A stretch of DNA of 37,076 nt from NCBI GenBank assembly GCA_945861155.1, contig CAMATN010000039.1:1-37076 (forward strand), given 5' to 3'. The number at the start of each line of letters is the position of its first letter. Position 1 is the stretch's first letter. The position numbers and the translations under genes are program-made. Shown piece after piece: positions 15,790 to 24,849 of the stretch. The notes below the pieces were generated by a model. The model searched no databases. It was given only the letters and a program-made list of their open reading frames with translations, and had not been told where the DNA came from. The DNA comes from Rhizobium sp. Q54. GTDB lineage: Bacteria; Pseudomonadota; Alphaproteobacteria; ATCC43930; CGMCC-115725.

Positions 15790-16818
15790 TCAATCGCGCG
15801 GTGGCGCCGCACGGTCGCTGACCGGCGCCGCCGCCTCGCCGATTCGGGGCGTGGGGCCGGCACGGCGGCGCCACAGCCGGCGGCTTTCGATCCCCTGCCA
15901 GATCGCGATCGTCGGCAGGCCGAGTGCGAAGTCGCGGCCGCGCTTCAGGAACGACAGAGCCAGCGACATGTCGGGCGTCAGCCCAAAGCCGGCGCCTAGC
16001 AGGATATAGGCGCCCTCTTGAACGCCGACCGCCTGCGGCACGACAAACGCCGCCGTGCGGATCGCGTACATCACGCTTTCGATCGCCAGCACCGCGCCGA
16101 ACGAGAGCGGCGACCCGGCGAGCCACCATGCCAGCCACACCTGCCCGGCGCTCGCGATCCAGCAGACGAAATGCAGCGCGAAGCTGACCCACAGACCGAG
16201 TCGCCCGCGATAGATGTCGAGCAGCGTCGCATGCAAGGCCGCCGCTCCGGCGGCGCTGCGCTCGGCCCAGCCCACTCCGAGGATGCCGGCGATGCGGTCG
16301 ACATAGTTGAAGCCGCGGCGCTGCACCAGGACGAACGCCGCCGCCGCGACGCCGGCGACCGCCAGACCCAGCAGCACCGGCGCCGCCACCGGCGTATCCG
16401 GCTGCAGCCACACGAGCAACGCCAGCCCGAGCGCCGTGTAGGGCAGCTGCGCGACGAATTCGAGCGTCACATCGACGATCGTACTCGCGGCGGCAAGGGT
16501 GCCGGAAACGCCCGCCAATGCCAGCGCGCGGGCTCCGAGCACGTAGCCGCCGACCTGCGGCAGCGGCAGCGCCTCGGCGACCGAATCGCGAACCAGCCGC
16601 GCCCAGATCACCGCGCCGGTCGAAACCCCAGGCAGCAATGCTCGCCAGGCGAGACCCATCACCGCGGTCAGAGCGAGTTGCATCGCGCAGATCGCGGCAA
16701 AGCCGGTGATGCCGACGGCCAGCAGCGAGCGCAGCACCGCGCCGGCCCCGAAATAAAAGACGAGCCCAACCATAACCGCCATCCCGACAATGGCGGCGGC
16801 GATCGTCAGAATCTTCAT
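15790..16818 (-). CDS. HpnL-family / lysylphosphatidylglycerol synthase-like membrane protein
   Basis: A 342-aa polytopic membrane protein of the UPF0104/LPG-synthase transmembrane superfamily, most like HpnL, a subgroup seen in hopanoid-making bacteria. The first helix is [20 protein letters not shown]. Characteristic segments are RDSVAEALPLPQVGGYVLGARAL, DVTLEFVAQLPYTALG and RTAAFVVPQAVGVQEGAYI. No soluble aminoacyl-transferase domain is present, so lysyl-PG synthesis is unlikely; a role in lipid handling is inferred. Other hpn genes are absent from the window. ATG 16818 was chosen because it overlaps the upstream stop as ATGA and begins the first hydrophobic helix; the 40 upstream in-frame codons read through the neighbour. 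Confidence 0.8.
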   Translation of the reverse strand: MKILTIAAAIVGMAVMVGLVFYFGAGAVLRSLLAVGITGFAAICAMQLALTAVMGLAWRALLPGVSTGAVIWARLVRDSVAEALPLPQVGGYVLGARALALAGVSGTLAAASTIVDVTLEFVAQLPYTALGLALLVWLQPDTPVAAPVLLGLAVAGVAAAAFVLVQRRGFNYVDRIAGILGVGWAERSAAGAAALHATLLDIYRGRLGLWVSFALHFVCWIASAGQVWLAWWLAGSPLSFGAVLAIESVMYAIRTAAFVVPQAVGVQEGAYILLGAGFGLTPDMSLALSFLKRGRDFALGLPTIAIWQGIESRRLWRRRAGPTPRIGEAAAPVSDRAAPPRD

Positions 16819-17735
16819 TGTTGCGGCGGGCGGGTGCGCAGAAACCGGCGCGCGAAACGCATCAGCCGCGGCATCACCTGGGGGCGCAAGAGGCGCGCAT
16901 CGTAGCCCGCCATCCGCCGCTCGTTCTCCGCCAGGCACAAATCAAGGAGGGCGGCAAGCGCCAGGTCGATATCGGCCACCGCCTTGCTGCCGGTCAGGGT
17001 GAAATTGTTGTCCTGCGGGTTGTCGTCGCGCGCCGCGCCGACGCCGCGGGCGAGACCGATGCGCTCGTACACCAGAAAGACCCAGACCGCGGCGACCGTG
17101 CAGCAGAACCACGGCCGGCGCCACCAGGCGAGGTTGCGGCGATGCCACGCCGCCCAATTGACAAAAAAGAGGATGTGCCGGGCCTCTTCCTGCATGATCG
17201 GCTCGAAGCTCTCGACCAGTTCCGGCGGGAAAAACCGCGACTGCCTGGCCAGCGCGAACAGGCCGAACGCGAAAAAACTGTCGATGCACTCGCTGAAGCC
17301 GGTGACCATGAAGGCCCATTCCGGGTGGCGCGGCACGGGGTACGGCGGCTCGGGCGCGAGCCGGATGCGATAGGCCGCGACCAAATGCGAGAGGACCTGC
17401 TTGTGGCGGCCCTCCTCGAACCCGTTGAGCAGCACCGCCTCGCGCAGTAATCCGTCGGAAATCCGATCGGCATAACCGATGACCCGCGTGCTGGCCTTGC
17501 CCTCGGTCTGCACCGCGATGTCCCAGATCGGCAGCGCGACGAGCCGGTCGCGCGCCTCGGCGTCGAGCGCTGGCCAGTCGATCACCGCCGGCCGGTACGG
17601 GTTGTGCGTGTCGAGCAGCATCCGGCAGAAGGCGGTCTTGTGCGCCTCGGTGCCGGCCCGGATCGTGCCTTCGGCGGGCGCCGTCCAGCGCCGCGCGGTG
17701 GCGTCGGCCGCAGCTGCAATCGTGTCCTCGCTCAC
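16815..17735 (-). CDS. Ferritin-like (diiron) domain protein
   Basis: A 306-aa protein with two E-x-x-H motifs, FEEGRHKQ (about residue 130) and MQEEARHI (about residue 205). They sit in helices separated as in ferritin-like diiron proteins. Acidic residues in [10 protein letters not shown] may complete a carboxylate-bridged iron site. A hydrophobic stretch ([18 protein letters not shown]) follows the second motif and could be a membrane anchor. The enzyme reaction is unknown. The stop overlaps the HpnL-like start, so the two probably act together, perhaps on a lipid. GTG 17735 was chosen because GGGAG lies about ten bases upstream and the extra residues before it look non-coding. It is divergent from the rpmH operon. 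Confidence 0.7.
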   Translation of the reverse strand: MSEDTIAAAADATARRWTAPAEGTIRAGTEAHKTAFCRMLLDTHNPYRPAVIDWPALDAEARDRLVALPIWDIAVQTEGKASTRVIGYADRISDGLLREAVLLNGFEEGRHKQVLSHLVAAYRIRLAPEPPYPVPRHPEWAFMVTGFSECIDSFFAFGLFALARQSRFFPPELVESFEPIMQEEARHILFFVNWAAWHRRNLAWWRRPWFCCTVAAVWVFLVYERIGLARGVGAARDDNPQDNNFTLTGSKAVADIDLALAALLDLCLAENERRMAGYDARLLRPQVMPRLMRFARRFLRTRPPQQ

Positions 17736-17823
17736 CGATCTATGCTCCCGTCCTGCCCGCGGCCTGGCCAGCCCGACCGTCGGCGAAACCTCGGCCGCCA
17801 CCTATGGCCGACCCTGGCGCTCG

Positions 17824-17852
17824 TTGACTCGCCGGGATCGCTCCCCTATATA
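17824..17852 (+). promoter_or_regulatory. Strong sigma70-type promoter of the rpmH operon
   Basis: TTGACT (17824-17829) and TATATA (17847-17852) are separated by exactly 17 bases: 5/6 and 5/6 matches. Transcription should start near 17859, about 39 bases before the rpmH GTG. This is the best promoter match I found in the window and fits a ribosomal protein operon. Confidence 0.75.
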
Positions 17853-17897
17853 GCGGCCTCCGCTCAACCTGGGCAGTTACCCGTTGGAGAGGGTGCC

Positions 17898-18032
17898 GTG
17901 AAGCGCACTTACCAGCCGAGCAGGCTTATCCGCAAGCGCCGCCACGGCTTTCGTGCGCGCATGGCTACTCCGGGCGGTCGCCGCGTTCTCGCAGCGCGCC
18001 GCGCGAAGGGCCGTAAGCGCCTATCGGCCTGA
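17898..18032 (+). CDS. rpmH: 50S ribosomal protein L34
   Basis: A 44-aa, strongly basic protein with the full L34 signature: [20 protein letters not shown] and [21 protein letters not shown]34 binds 23S rRNA in the large subunit. The start is GTG with GGAGAGGG about five bases upstream. It leads the conserved rpmH-rnpA-yidD-yidC order. Confidence 0.98.
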   Translation: MKRTYQPSRLIRKRRHGFRARMATPGGRRVLAARRAKGRKRLSA

Positions 18033-18155
18033 CCCGCGCGCGACCTCGTCTTCATTCTGAGCCAATTGGATGGGCGCGCTGCTGCGTGAGGCTGCCGCGT
18101 CAACCCCGGGATCAAGTTCTATCGTCGCGCCACTATATCGTCGCTTGGGATATCG

Positions 18156-18605
18156 ATGGCGCATGGGCTTGTGAGGCTCAAGGTCCGCGCCGATTTCCTC
18201 CGCGTTGCCGCAGGTCGCCGCCGGGCGGTACGGCCGGGCGTCATGCTGCAGGCGGCGCCGTGTCCTGCGGGGACAGCGGGCGGCGAATTGGTGCGGGTCG
18301 GCTTTACCGCGAGCCGCAAGGTCGGCAACGCGGTAATCCGCAACCGGGCCAAACGGCGCCTGCGGGCGGCTGCGGCCGAGGTGCTGGCGCGCGCCGGGCG
18401 GCCGGGAACCGATTACGTGCTGGTCGCCCGCGCGGGGACCGGCGAGCGGACCTATCCCGAGCTGGTCGGCGATCTCGAGACGGCGCTGCGCCAGATCGCC
18501 CGGCAAGGCGAGCGGCAAATGTACCGGCAGGCCGATCCGACAGGCGACCGAGGAGGCGGCGAACCCCGGTCGGGCCGGGTCGCGGAGGGTGGAGATGACC
18601 GGTGA
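18156..18605 (+). CDS. rnpA: Ribonuclease P protein component
   Basis: RnpA is the protein cofactor of RNase P, which trims tRNA 5' leaders. The 149-aa protein starts with [16 protein letters not shown], followed by [25 protein letters not shown], which contains the RNR RNA-binding motif. The C-terminal tail beyond about residue 118 ([17 protein letters not shown]...) is an Arg/Gly-rich extension. ATG 18156 is taken as the start; GTG 18171 is a possible alternative. The 123-base gap to rpmH is longer than the spacing often seen. The stop is overlapped by yidD. Confidence 0.95.
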   Translation: MAHGLVRLKVRADFLRVAAGRRRAVRPGVMLQAAPCPAGTAGGELVRVGFTASRKVGNAVIRNRAKRRLRAAAAEVLARAGRPGTDYVLVARAGTGERTYPELVGDLETALRQIARQGERQMYRQADPTGDRGGGEPRSGRVAEGGDDR

Positions 18606-18849
18606 AAGCGGCGCGAGGCGCATGCTGGGTCTGGCGCTGCGGGGCGTGATCCGAGCCTATCAGCTGTTTGTGGCGCCGATATTGCCGCCCTCCTGCCGCT
18701 ATTACCCGAGCTGTTCGCATTACGCCGCCGAGGCGGTCGAGCGGCATGGGCCGTGGCGCGGGTCGTGGTTGGGCGTTCGGCGGCTGCTGCGCTGCCATCC
18801 GTGGGGGGGCGGCGGTTATGACCCGGTCCCGATCGATCCAAGAGGCTGA
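18595..18849 (+). CDS. yidD: Membrane protein insertion efficiency factor YidD
   Basis: YidD is a small membrane-associated protein that helps YidC-dependent insertion. The 84-aa product has an amphipathic N-terminal helix ([18 protein letters not shown]). It then carries the family signature [22 protein letters not shown] and [15 protein letters not shown] with conserved Cys residues. ATG 18595 overlaps the rnpA stop; ATG 18625 (MLGLALRG) is an alternative closer to the usual family start. yidC begins 12 bases after the stop. Confidence 0.96.
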   Translation: MTGESGARRMLGLALRGVIRAYQLFVAPILPPSCRYYPSCSHYAAEAVERHGPWRGSWLGVRRLLRCHPWGGGGYDPVPIDPRG

Positions 18850-18861
18850 ACCCGGTCCGCA

Positions 18862-20610
18862 ATGGAACAGCGCAATCTCCTGCTCGCGATCGTGCTCTCG
18901 GTCGGCATTCTGATCGGGTTTCAGTTTCTGCTCGAGAAATTCCACCCGACGGTTCCGCCCCCGGCGCCGGGCCAGACCAATTCGTCGACAACGGTCCCCG
19001 GCGCCACCGCCCCCGGTTCGATCGCCCCCGGTTCGATCGCCCCCGGTTCGATCGCCCCCGGGCCGGGTACCGCTCCGGGCACGGCTGCGGCGCCCGCCGT
19101 CGCGACGCGCGAGGCGGTGATTGCCGATCGCGCCCGCGTGCGGATCAACACGCCGCGTCTGCACGGCTCGATCGCTCTGACCGGCGGCCGGATCGACGAT
19201 CTGACCCTGGCCCGCTACCACGAGAAGCCCGATCCGAAGAGCCCCGAAGTCGTGCTGCTATGGCCCGGCGGGACCAAGGAACCTTACTTCGCCGAATTCG
19301 GCTGGGTGGCCACCACCGCTGGGATAAAAGTGCCGGGGCCGGACACGCAGTGGACCGCATCGGGCGGACCGCTGACCCCCAATTCGTCGGTCACGCTCAG
19401 CTGGGACAACGGCGCCGGGCTCGCCTTCACGCGCACGGTCTCGATCGACGAAAACTATATGTTCCTGCAGCGCGACGCGGTGCGCAACGCCGGCGCCGCC
19501 CCGGTGAGTCTGTCGCCCTACGGGCTGATCAGCCGCACCGGCACGCCGCAGGTCGGCGGGTTTTTCATCCTGCATGAGGGCCTGATCGGCTATCTGGGCG
19601 GCGCGCTGCGCGAGATCGGCTACAGCTCGCTCGATCCGGCCAAACCGGTCGAATACAATTCGACCGGCGGGTGGCTCGGCTTTGCCGACAAATATTGGTT
19701 GGCGGCCCTCGTTCTGCCGCAGGACGAGGCGGTCAAGACCCGCTTCACCCACCGGGTCGACGCCGGGATCGACCGCTATCAAGCCGATTTTCTCGGCCCG
19801 GCGGTGACGGTGCCGGCAGACGGCACGGCGGCCAATTCGATCCGCTTTTTCGCCGGCGCCAAGGAAGTCAACCTGCTCGACGCCTATGCCGCCTCAGGCA
19901 TCCCGCATTTCGATTTGGCGATCGATTTCGGCTGGTTCTATTTCCTGACCAAACCGATCTTCATGGCCCTCCAGTATTTCTACGGGCTGCTCGGTAATTT
20001 CGGGCTGGCGATCCTGCTGCTGACCCTGATCATCAAGATCTTTTTCTTTCCTCTCGCCAACAAATCGTACCAGGCGATGAGCAAGATGAAGCTGTTGCAG
20101 CCCGAGATGGTCAAGATCCGCGAGCGCTTTCCCGACGACAAGCCGCGCCAGCAGCAGGAAATCATGGCGATGTACAAAAAGGTCGGCGCCAACCCGCTGG
20201 CCGGCTGTCTGCCGATCGTCATACAGATCCCGGTATTCTTCGCGCTCTACAAGGTGCTGTTTGTTACGATCGAGATGCGGCACGCGCCGTTTTTCGGCTG
20301 GATCCACGATCTGTCGGCGCCCGACCCGACCTCTGTCGTCAATTTGTTCGGTCTTTTATCGTTCACCCCGCCGGATCTGCTGATGATCGGCGCCTGGCCG
20401 CTGATCATGGGCGTCACGATGTACCTGCAGCAGAAGCTCAACCCGCAGCCGCTCGACCCGATGCAGGCGCGGATGTTCATGATGCTGCCGATCGTCTTCA
20501 CCTACATGCTGGCGGCGTTTCCGGCCGGGCTCGTGATCTATTGGGCATGGAACAACCTGCTCAGCATCGCCCAGCAATGGACGATCATGCGTCGCGCGGG
20601 CGCAGCCTGA
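18862..20610 (+). CDS. yidC: Membrane protein insertase YidC
   Basis: YidC (582 aa) inserts and folds inner-membrane proteins, alone or with SecYEG. TM1 is near residues 5-22 ([19 protein letters not shown]). A Pro/Ala/Gly-rich linker (about 30-75) contains a threefold PGSIA repeat. A large periplasmic P1 domain follows to about residue 345. The conserved core begins with [14 protein letters not shown] and has [41 protein letters not shown] and a last helix in [17 protein letters not shown]. The final 34 bases overlap the likely engB start. Confidence 0.97.
   Translation: MEQRNLLLAIVLSVGILIGFQFLLEKFHPTVPPPAPGQTNSSTTVPGATAPGSIAPGSIAPGSIAPGPGTAPGTAAAPAVATREAVIADRARVRINTPRLHGSIALTGGRIDDLTLARYHEKPDPKSPEVVLLWPGGTKEPYFAEFGWVATTAGIKVPGPDTQWTASGGPLTPNSSVTLSWDNGAGLAFTRTVSIDENYMFLQRDAVRNAGAAPVSLSPYGLISRTGTPQVGGFFILHEGLIGYLGGALREIGYSSLDPAKPVEYNSTGGWLGFADKYWLAALVLPQDEAVKTRFTHRVDAGIDRYQADFLGPAVTVPADGTAANSIRFFAGAKEVNLLDAYAASGIPHFDLAIDFGWFYFLTKPIFMALQYFYGLLGNFGLAILLLTLIIKIFFFPLANKSYQAMSKMKLLQPEMVKIRERFPDDKPRQQQEIMAMYKKVGANPLAGCLPIVIQIPVFFALYKVLFVTIEMRHAPFFGWIHDLSAPDPTSVVNLFGLLSFTPPDLLMIGAWPLIMGVTMYLQQKLNPQPLDPMQARMFMMLPIVFTYMLAAFPAGLVIYWAWNNLLSIAQQWTIMRRAGAA
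19015..19059 (+). repeat. 15-bp in-frame tandem repeat (x3) in the yidC linker
   Basis: The unit GGTTCGATCGCCCCC occurs three times back to back, encoding repeated PGSIA in the flexible linker after TM1. Unit length is a multiple of three, so copy-number change would lengthen or shorten the linker without a frameshift. Confidence 0.9.
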
Positions 20611-21371
20611 CCGGGCCGGACGCCGATGCCGATCTGTTTCCGCCGCGCGCTTTCGAGCCGGAGCAGCTCGAAGCCGGGCGGCTGCTGTTCGCGCGCGAGT
20701 GCCGCTTTGTCGCGGGCGCCGCCGACCCGGCGGCGCTGCCGAACGCGGATCTGCCCGAGATTGCCTTTTTTGGCCGCTCCAATGTCGGCAAGTCGAGCCT
20801 GATCAACGCGCTGACCGGGCGGCGCATGCTGGCGCGCATTTCGATCACCCCGGGCCGGACGCGCCAGATCAATTTTTTCGCGCTCGACGGGCGGTTGATG
20901 CTGGTCGATCTGCCGGGTTATGGCTATGCCCAAGCGTCCAAAGGCGCCGTCAAATCCTGGACCGAACTGGTGCAGCACTACCTTCGCGCGAGCGCGCGGC
21001 TGCGGCGGGTCTGCCTCTTGATCGATTCGCGGCATGGCCTGAAGGACCCGGACCAGCCGGTCATGCGGATGTGCGATGCCGCCGGGCTGTCGTTTCAGCT
21101 CGTGCTGACCAAGGTGGACAGGCTCGGCCCGGCGGCGCGCGCCGAAGCGGCCGAAAGCGTTGCCGCCGAACTCGCGCGGCACAGCGCGGCGCATCCCGAG
21201 ATCCATCTGACCAGCGCCGACAAGGGGCAGGGCATCGCCGCGTTGCGCGCGACCCTGGCCGGCTTTGCCGAGGCGGAGGCGCCGCGCGCCGCTGTCGCCC
21301 AGGGGGTCCCCCGGAAGATCGACCGAAATGTTCGCCGGGCCGCAGTGGCAACGCCCCGGCAACCGCGATAG
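20577..21371 (+). CDS. engB: Ribosome biogenesis GTPase EngB/YsxC
   Basis: EngB (YihA/YsxC) is an essential GTPase in 50S assembly. G1 is [16 protein letters not shown], the switch region [14 protein letters not shown]3 [14 protein letters not shown]4 LTKVDRL and G5 TSADKGQG. The start is uncertain: ATG 20577 gives about 264 aa and overlaps yidC by 34 bases. The region before the G-domain (about 60 residues, [21 protein letters not shown]) is usual for alphaproteobacterial EngB. The C-terminal tail after about residue 235 is Ala/Arg/Pro-rich and probably disordered. Confidence 0.96.
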   Translation: MDDHASRGRSLTGPDADADLFPPRAFEPEQLEAGRLLFARECRFVAGAADPAALPNADLPEIAFFGRSNVGKSSLINALTGRRMLARISITPGRTRQINFFALDGRLMLVDLPGYGYAQASKGAVKSWTELVQHYLRASARLRRVCLLIDSRHGLKDPDQPVMRMCDAAGLSFQLVLTKVDRLGPAARAEAAESVAAELARHSAAHPEIHLTSADKGQGIAALRATLAGFAEAEAPRAAVAQGVPRKIDRNVRRAAVATPRQPR

Positions 21372-21382
21372 AGTGCCCGCCG

Positions 21383-22273
21383 ATGATCCGCTCCGAACCC
21401 CGTATTACCCCGTCCGCCGCGACCCTCGCCGACCCGGCTTTGAAAGCCGCGGTGCTGGGCGAGGCATTGCCCTATCTGCGCCGCTATTCCGGGCAGACCG
21501 TCCTGGTCAAGTATGGCGGTCATGCGATGACCGGCGCCGCCGGGGGCGACCCGTTCGCGCGCGACATCGTCTTGTTGAAGCAGGTCGGCATCAACCCGAT
21601 CGTCGTGCATGGCGGCGGCCCGCAAATCGGCCAGATGCTGGCCCGGCTCGGCATCAAGAGCCGGTCTGTCAATGGGCTGCGGGTCACCGACCGCGAGACG
21701 ATGGAAGTCGTCGAGATGGTTCTCGCCGGCACGATCAACAAGCAGCTCGTCGCCGCGATCAACGCGGCGGGCGGCTGCGCGGTCGGGCTGACCGGCAAGG
21801 ATGGCGGGCTGATCCTCGCGCGCAAATTGACCCGGAACGGCGATCTCGGGTTTGTCGGCGAGCCCGAACGGATCGACGATCGCGTGCTCGCCACCTTCCG
21901 CCAATCGGACATCATCCCGGTCATCGCACCGATCGGGGTCGGCGCCGACGGCGAGACCTACAATATCAACGCCGATACGGTGGCCGGGGCGGTCGCCGCC
22001 GCGGTCCGGGCGAAGCGTTTCCTGCTGTTGACCGATGTGCCGGGGGTTCTCGATGCCGAGAAGCGCCTGATCGCCGAATTGACCGCAGGCGACGCGCGCC
22101 GGCTGATCGCCGACGGCACGATCTCGGGCGGCATGATCCCCAAGGTCGAGACCTGCCTCGCGGCAGTCGAGGGCGGCGTCGAGGCCGCGGTCATTGTCGA
22201 CGGCAGGGTGCCGCATGCGATCCTGCTCGAACTCTTTACCGAGGGCGCGGGCACGCTGATCCGCGCCAGCTGA
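21383..22273 (+). CDS. argB: Acetylglutamate kinase
   Basis: ArgB (296 aa) phosphorylates N-acetylglutamate in arginine synthesis. Motifs are [28 protein letters not shown], the substrate region [29 protein letters not shown], and a C-terminal [15 protein letters not shown] plus [10 protein letters not shown]. It starts 12 bases after engB in the long rpmH-led run. The N-terminal helix (about residues 10-30) is of the type used for hexamer formation in arginine-sensitive enzymes, so feedback inhibition is plausible but not shown. Confidence 0.97.
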   Translation: MIRSEPRITPSAATLADPALKAAVLGEALPYLRRYSGQTVLVKYGGHAMTGAAGGDPFARDIVLLKQVGINPIVVHGGGPQIGQMLARLGIKSRSVNGLRVTDRETMEVVEMVLAGTINKQLVAAINAAGGCAVGLTGKDGGLILARKLTRNGDLGFVGEPERIDDRVLATFRQSDIIPVIAPIGVGADGETYNINADTVAGAVAAAVRAKRFLLLTDVPGVLDAEKRLIAELTAGDARRLIADGTISGGMIPKVETCLAAVEGGVEAAVIVDGRVPHAILLELFTEGAGTLIRAS

Positions 22274-22293
22274 GAGCGCGCGAGGGAACAGCC

Positions 22294-23016
22294 ATGGCCT
22301 ACACCACCCGGCGCGAACGTTGCCCGTTGGGGGCGGTCGAGACCTGGATCTTCGATCTCGACAACACGCTCTACCCGGAATCATGTCGCTTGTTCGACCA
22401 GGTCCAGCGGCGCATGACCGAATATATCTGCGATCGTCTCGATCTGTCGCCGGACGGCGCGGCGGAGCTGCGGCGCGATTATTTCCGCGAGCACGGCACG
22501 ACATTGCGCGGGCTGATGAGTGTCAACAACATCGACCCGCACGAATTTCTCGCCTTCGTGCACGACATCGATCTGTCCTGCGTGCCGCCGGACCCGGCGC
22601 TGGTCGCCGCGTTCGGCCAGCTTGAGGGGCGCAAGATCGTCCACACCAACGGGTCGGTGCGGCACGCCGAGCGTCTGCTCGACCATCTCGGCCTCAGCCC
22701 GTCATTCAGCGGCATTGTCGATATCGCCGCCGCGGAGTTCGACCCGAAGCCGAGCCTCGCCGGCTATCGCTTGTTGCTGCTGCGGCACGCGGTCGACCCG
22801 CGACGCGCTCTGATGGTCGAGGACATCGCCCGAAACCTCGCCCCCGCCGCCGAACTCGGCATGACAACCGCCTGGATGCGCAACGAGCTTGACTGGGCGG
22901 CGGCCGAGGCCAACAGCGATTACATTCACCATCTCGTCGACGATCTCGCCGGATTTCTCGCCGCGGCGGCGCGTTTGCAGCCCGGCGGCGTAAAACGCGG
23001 GGCAGCCATGTCATGA
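22294..23016 (+). CDS. Pyrimidine 5'-nucleotidase (HAD family)
   Basis: A 240-aa haloacid dehalogenase-type phosphatase of the pyrimidine 5'-nucleotidase group, predicted to release phosphate from UMP or CMP. Motif I is TWIFDLDNTLYPESC (nucleophile and acid Asp), motif II IVHTNGSVRHAERLL, motif III Lys in DPKPSLAGYRLL and motif IV LMVEDIARNLAPA. The cap domain lies between motifs I and II. ATG 22294 has GAGGGA about eight bases upstream. The stop overlaps bolA as ATGA. The dapD gene often found next to this family in related genomes is not here. Confidence 0.9.
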   Translation: MAYTTRRERCPLGAVETWIFDLDNTLYPESCRLFDQVQRRMTEYICDRLDLSPDGAAELRRDYFREHGTTLRGLMSVNNIDPHEFLAFVHDIDLSCVPPDPALVAAFGQLEGRKIVHTNGSVRHAERLLDHLGLSPSFSGIVDIAAAEFDPKPSLAGYRLLLLRHAVDPRRALMVEDIARNLAPAAELGMTTAWMRNELDWAAAEANSDYIHHLVDDLAGFLAAAARLQPGGVKRGAAMS

Positions 23017-23288
23017 GCGTAGCCGAGACGGTTCGCCGGAAACTCAGTGAAAAATTCGCGCCGCTCCGGCTCGATATCATCGACGAATCGCATCGCCACG
23101 CCGGCCACGCCGGGGCCAGCCCAGAAGGCGAAACCCATTTCGCCGTGACCGTTATTTCCCCGGTTTTTCAAGGGTTGAGCCGGGTGGCGCGGCAACGCCT
23201 GGTTTACGAGACCCTCGCTGACGAGCTGGCTACGCGAATTCATGCGCTGTCGTTGACGACGCTTGCCCCCGGGGAAGATTCTAGGTGA
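23013..23288 (+). CDS. BolA family protein
   Basis: A 91-aa BolA/IbaG-type protein, a small partner of monothiol glutaredoxins in iron-sulfur handling; some members also bind DNA. Signature segments are RLDIIDESHRHAGHAG (conserved His cluster) and ETHFAVTVISPVFQGLSRVARQRLVYETLADEL. The invariant C-terminal His is in RIHALSLTTLAPGE. The start overlaps the upstream stop (ATGA). The gene ends the rpmH-led + strand run. Confidence 0.94.
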   Translation: MSVAETVRRKLSEKFAPLRLDIIDESHRHAGHAGASPEGETHFAVTVISPVFQGLSRVARQRLVYETLADELATRIHALSLTTLAPGEDSR

Positions 23289-23331
23289 TCGCTTCGTTAT
23301 TCTCGCGTGCCCTACGATAGTATGCAACCTG

Positions 23332-23352
23332 ATATCCGTTATATACGGATAT
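23332..23352. promoter_or_regulatory. AT-rich 21-bp palindrome, likely operator of the RHH gene
   Basis: ATATCCGT (23332-23339) and ACGGATAT (23345-23352) form a perfect 8-bp inverted repeat around TATAT. It lies about 49 bases before the ATG of a ribbon-helix-helix gene, in an AT-rich patch that stands out from this GC-rich window. Ribbon-helix-helix dimers usually bind such symmetric sites, and autoregulation is common. Confidence 0.55.
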
Positions 23353-23400
23353 AAACAAGTCATAGTTGAATTATGCCGTGAACCGGATAGACTGCGGACC

Positions 23401-23727
23401 ATGGTCCAGGTATTGCCGCGGCCACTCCGCCGCAACGATCAAAGCTCTCCGTCCTCACTGGTGATCCACAATGTCGTGGTCGGGGGCCGCCGCACCAGCG
23501 TTCGCCTCGAGCCCGTCATGTGGGAGGCGCTGCACGACGTCGCGCTGCGTCAGCAAGTAACGGTGCACGACCTCGTCACCGGGATTGATCGCGAGCGCAC
23601 GGCGTCGAGCCTTACGGCGGCGATTCGGGTCTACCTTGTCGATTTCTACCGCGCCGCGGCGCTGCCTGCCGTGAAGCCGAAGCCGCGTCCGCGCCCGCGG
23701 GCCGCCGCTATCCCACGGCGTCACTGA
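23401..23727 (+). CDS. Ribbon-helix-helix domain protein, putative regulator
   Basis: A 108-aa protein with a central ribbon-helix-helix segment of the type found in short alphaproteobacterial regulators. The beta strand is in GRRTSVRLEPVMWEALHDVA and the second helix in VTVHDLVTGIDRE. It continues SLTAAIRVYLVDFYR, with a Pro/Lys/Arg-rich basic tail. The predicted role is DNA binding as a dimer; targets unknown. ATG 23401 is chosen because the domain begins soon after; the upstream in-frame codons run into bolA and AT-rich non-coding DNA. The stop is directly followed by the stop of convergent aroB with no gap. Confidence 0.75.
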   Translation: MVQVLPRPLRRNDQSSPSSLVIHNVVVGGRRTSVRLEPVMWEALHDVALRQQVTVHDLVTGIDRERTASSLTAAIRVYLVDFYRAAALPAVKPKPRPRPRAAAIPRRH

Positions 23728-24849
23728 TTAGGTCGCTGCCAGGAACGCCCGTAACTCGTCGACTGGCGCGTCACGCATCTCAAAGCAATCGCCGATACGG
23801 CGCGGCAGGATCAACGTGATCGCGCCGTCGCGCACCTTCTTGTCCTTCCGCATGTGCATCAGCAGCCGGCCGGCCGTTTCGGCGTCCTCGGCGAGGCCGA
23901 TCTCCGCGAGGGTGGTTGGCAATCCGGCATCGACGAGGTGATGCCGGAGGCGATGCGCGTCCTGCCCCGAGGCGAGGCCGAGTCGTACCGCGAAATCGAA
24001 CGCCAGCATCATGCCGAGCGCCACCGCCTCGCCGTGCAGCAGCCGGTCGCCGAACCCGGTCTCGGCCTCGAGCGCATGGCCGAAGGTGTGGCCGAAATTC
24101 AATAGGGCGCGATCGCCGGTTTCGCGCTCGTCGGCGGCGACGATCGCCGCCTTCATCCGGCAGCTGACCATGACCGCGCGGGTCAGCGCCGCCGGTTCGA
24201 GATCGCACACGTTCCGGCCCTCTGCTTCGAGCCAATCGAAGAAATCGGCATCGCGGATCAGCCCGTATTTGACGATTTCGCCATAGCCGGCGCGCGTTTC
24301 GCGGCGCGGCAAGGTCGCGAGGCTGCCGGTGTCGGCAAGGACGAGACGCGGCTGGTAAAAGGCGCCGACCAAATTCTTGCCGGCTGGCGTGTTGATCGCG
24401 GTCTTGCCGCCTACGGAGCTGTCGACCTGGGCCAGCAAGGTCGTCGGGATCTGTACGAAATCGATGCCGCGCAGCACACTCGCCGCGGCAAACCCGGTGA
24501 TGTCGCCGACGACGCCGCCCCCCAGCGCGACCAGCATCGTGCCCCGCTCGATGCCGCAAGCCAGGATGTCGTCGATCAGCCGGCCAAAATGAGCGAAGTC
24601 CTTGGTGCCCTCGCCCGGCGGCAGCACGATCGTGTGCGTACCGATCCCGTGCTCGGCCAAACTCTCGCGCAGCGCCGCCAGATGATGTCGGGCGACGTTC
24701 TCGTCGGTGACGATGACCGCCTGACGCCGTCGCAGCAGCGGCAGGATCGCCGCGCCGGCCCGCCCGATCAGCCCGGGGCCGACCAGGATGTCATAGCCGC
24801 GGTTGCCCAATTCGACGCGCAACGTCTCGGTAGGGTTCGTCTCGCTCAT
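23728..24849 (-). CDS. aroB: 3-dehydroquinate synthase
   Basis: AroB (373 aa) converts DAHP to 3-dehydroquinate, the second shikimate step, using NAD and a divalent metal. Motifs are VALGGGVVGDITGFAAA (NAD site), FVQIPTTLLAQVDSSVGGKTA, GYGEIVKYGLI, and the metal-binding NFGHTFGHALE and LLHGEAVALGM. MRKDKKVRDGAI completes the substrate site. ATG 24849 overlaps the aroK stop by four bases, so aroK-aroB are coupled. Confidence 0.97.
   Translation of the reverse strand: MSETNPTETLRVELGNRGYDILVGPGLIGRAGAAILPLLRRRQAVIVTDENVARHHLAALRESLAEHGIGTHTIVLPPGEGTKDFAHFGRLIDDILACGIERGTMLVALGGGVVGDITGFAAASVLRGIDFVQIPTTLLAQVDSSVGGKTAINTPAGKNLVGAFYQPRLVLADTGSLATLPRRETRAGYGEIVKYGLIRDADFFDWLEAEGRNVCDLEPAALTRAVMVSCRMKAAIVAADERETGDRALLNFGHTFGHALEAETGFGDRLLHGEAVALGMMLAFDFAVRLGLASGQDAHRLRHHLVDAGLPTTLAEIGLAEDAETAGRLLMHMRKDKKVRDGAITLILPRRIGDCFEMRDAPVDELRAFLAAT

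Noticed and set aside
13647-15863. Long minus-strand open frame (738 codons) opposite clpA
   Set aside because: It is fully antisense to a textbook clpA and has the Asp/Arg/Leu-rich composition produced by reading GC-rich codons backwards; no domain is visible.
20699-23016. Long + strand frames that join engB, argB and nucleotidase regions
   Set aside because: Only parts match real genes; the remainder is out-of-frame reading of engB or argB. True starts are set by ribosome-binding sites and overlaps.
23263-23727. Toxin-antitoxin module around the ribbon-helix-helix gene
   Set aside because: No toxin-like gene follows; the next gene is convergent aroB with zero spacing.
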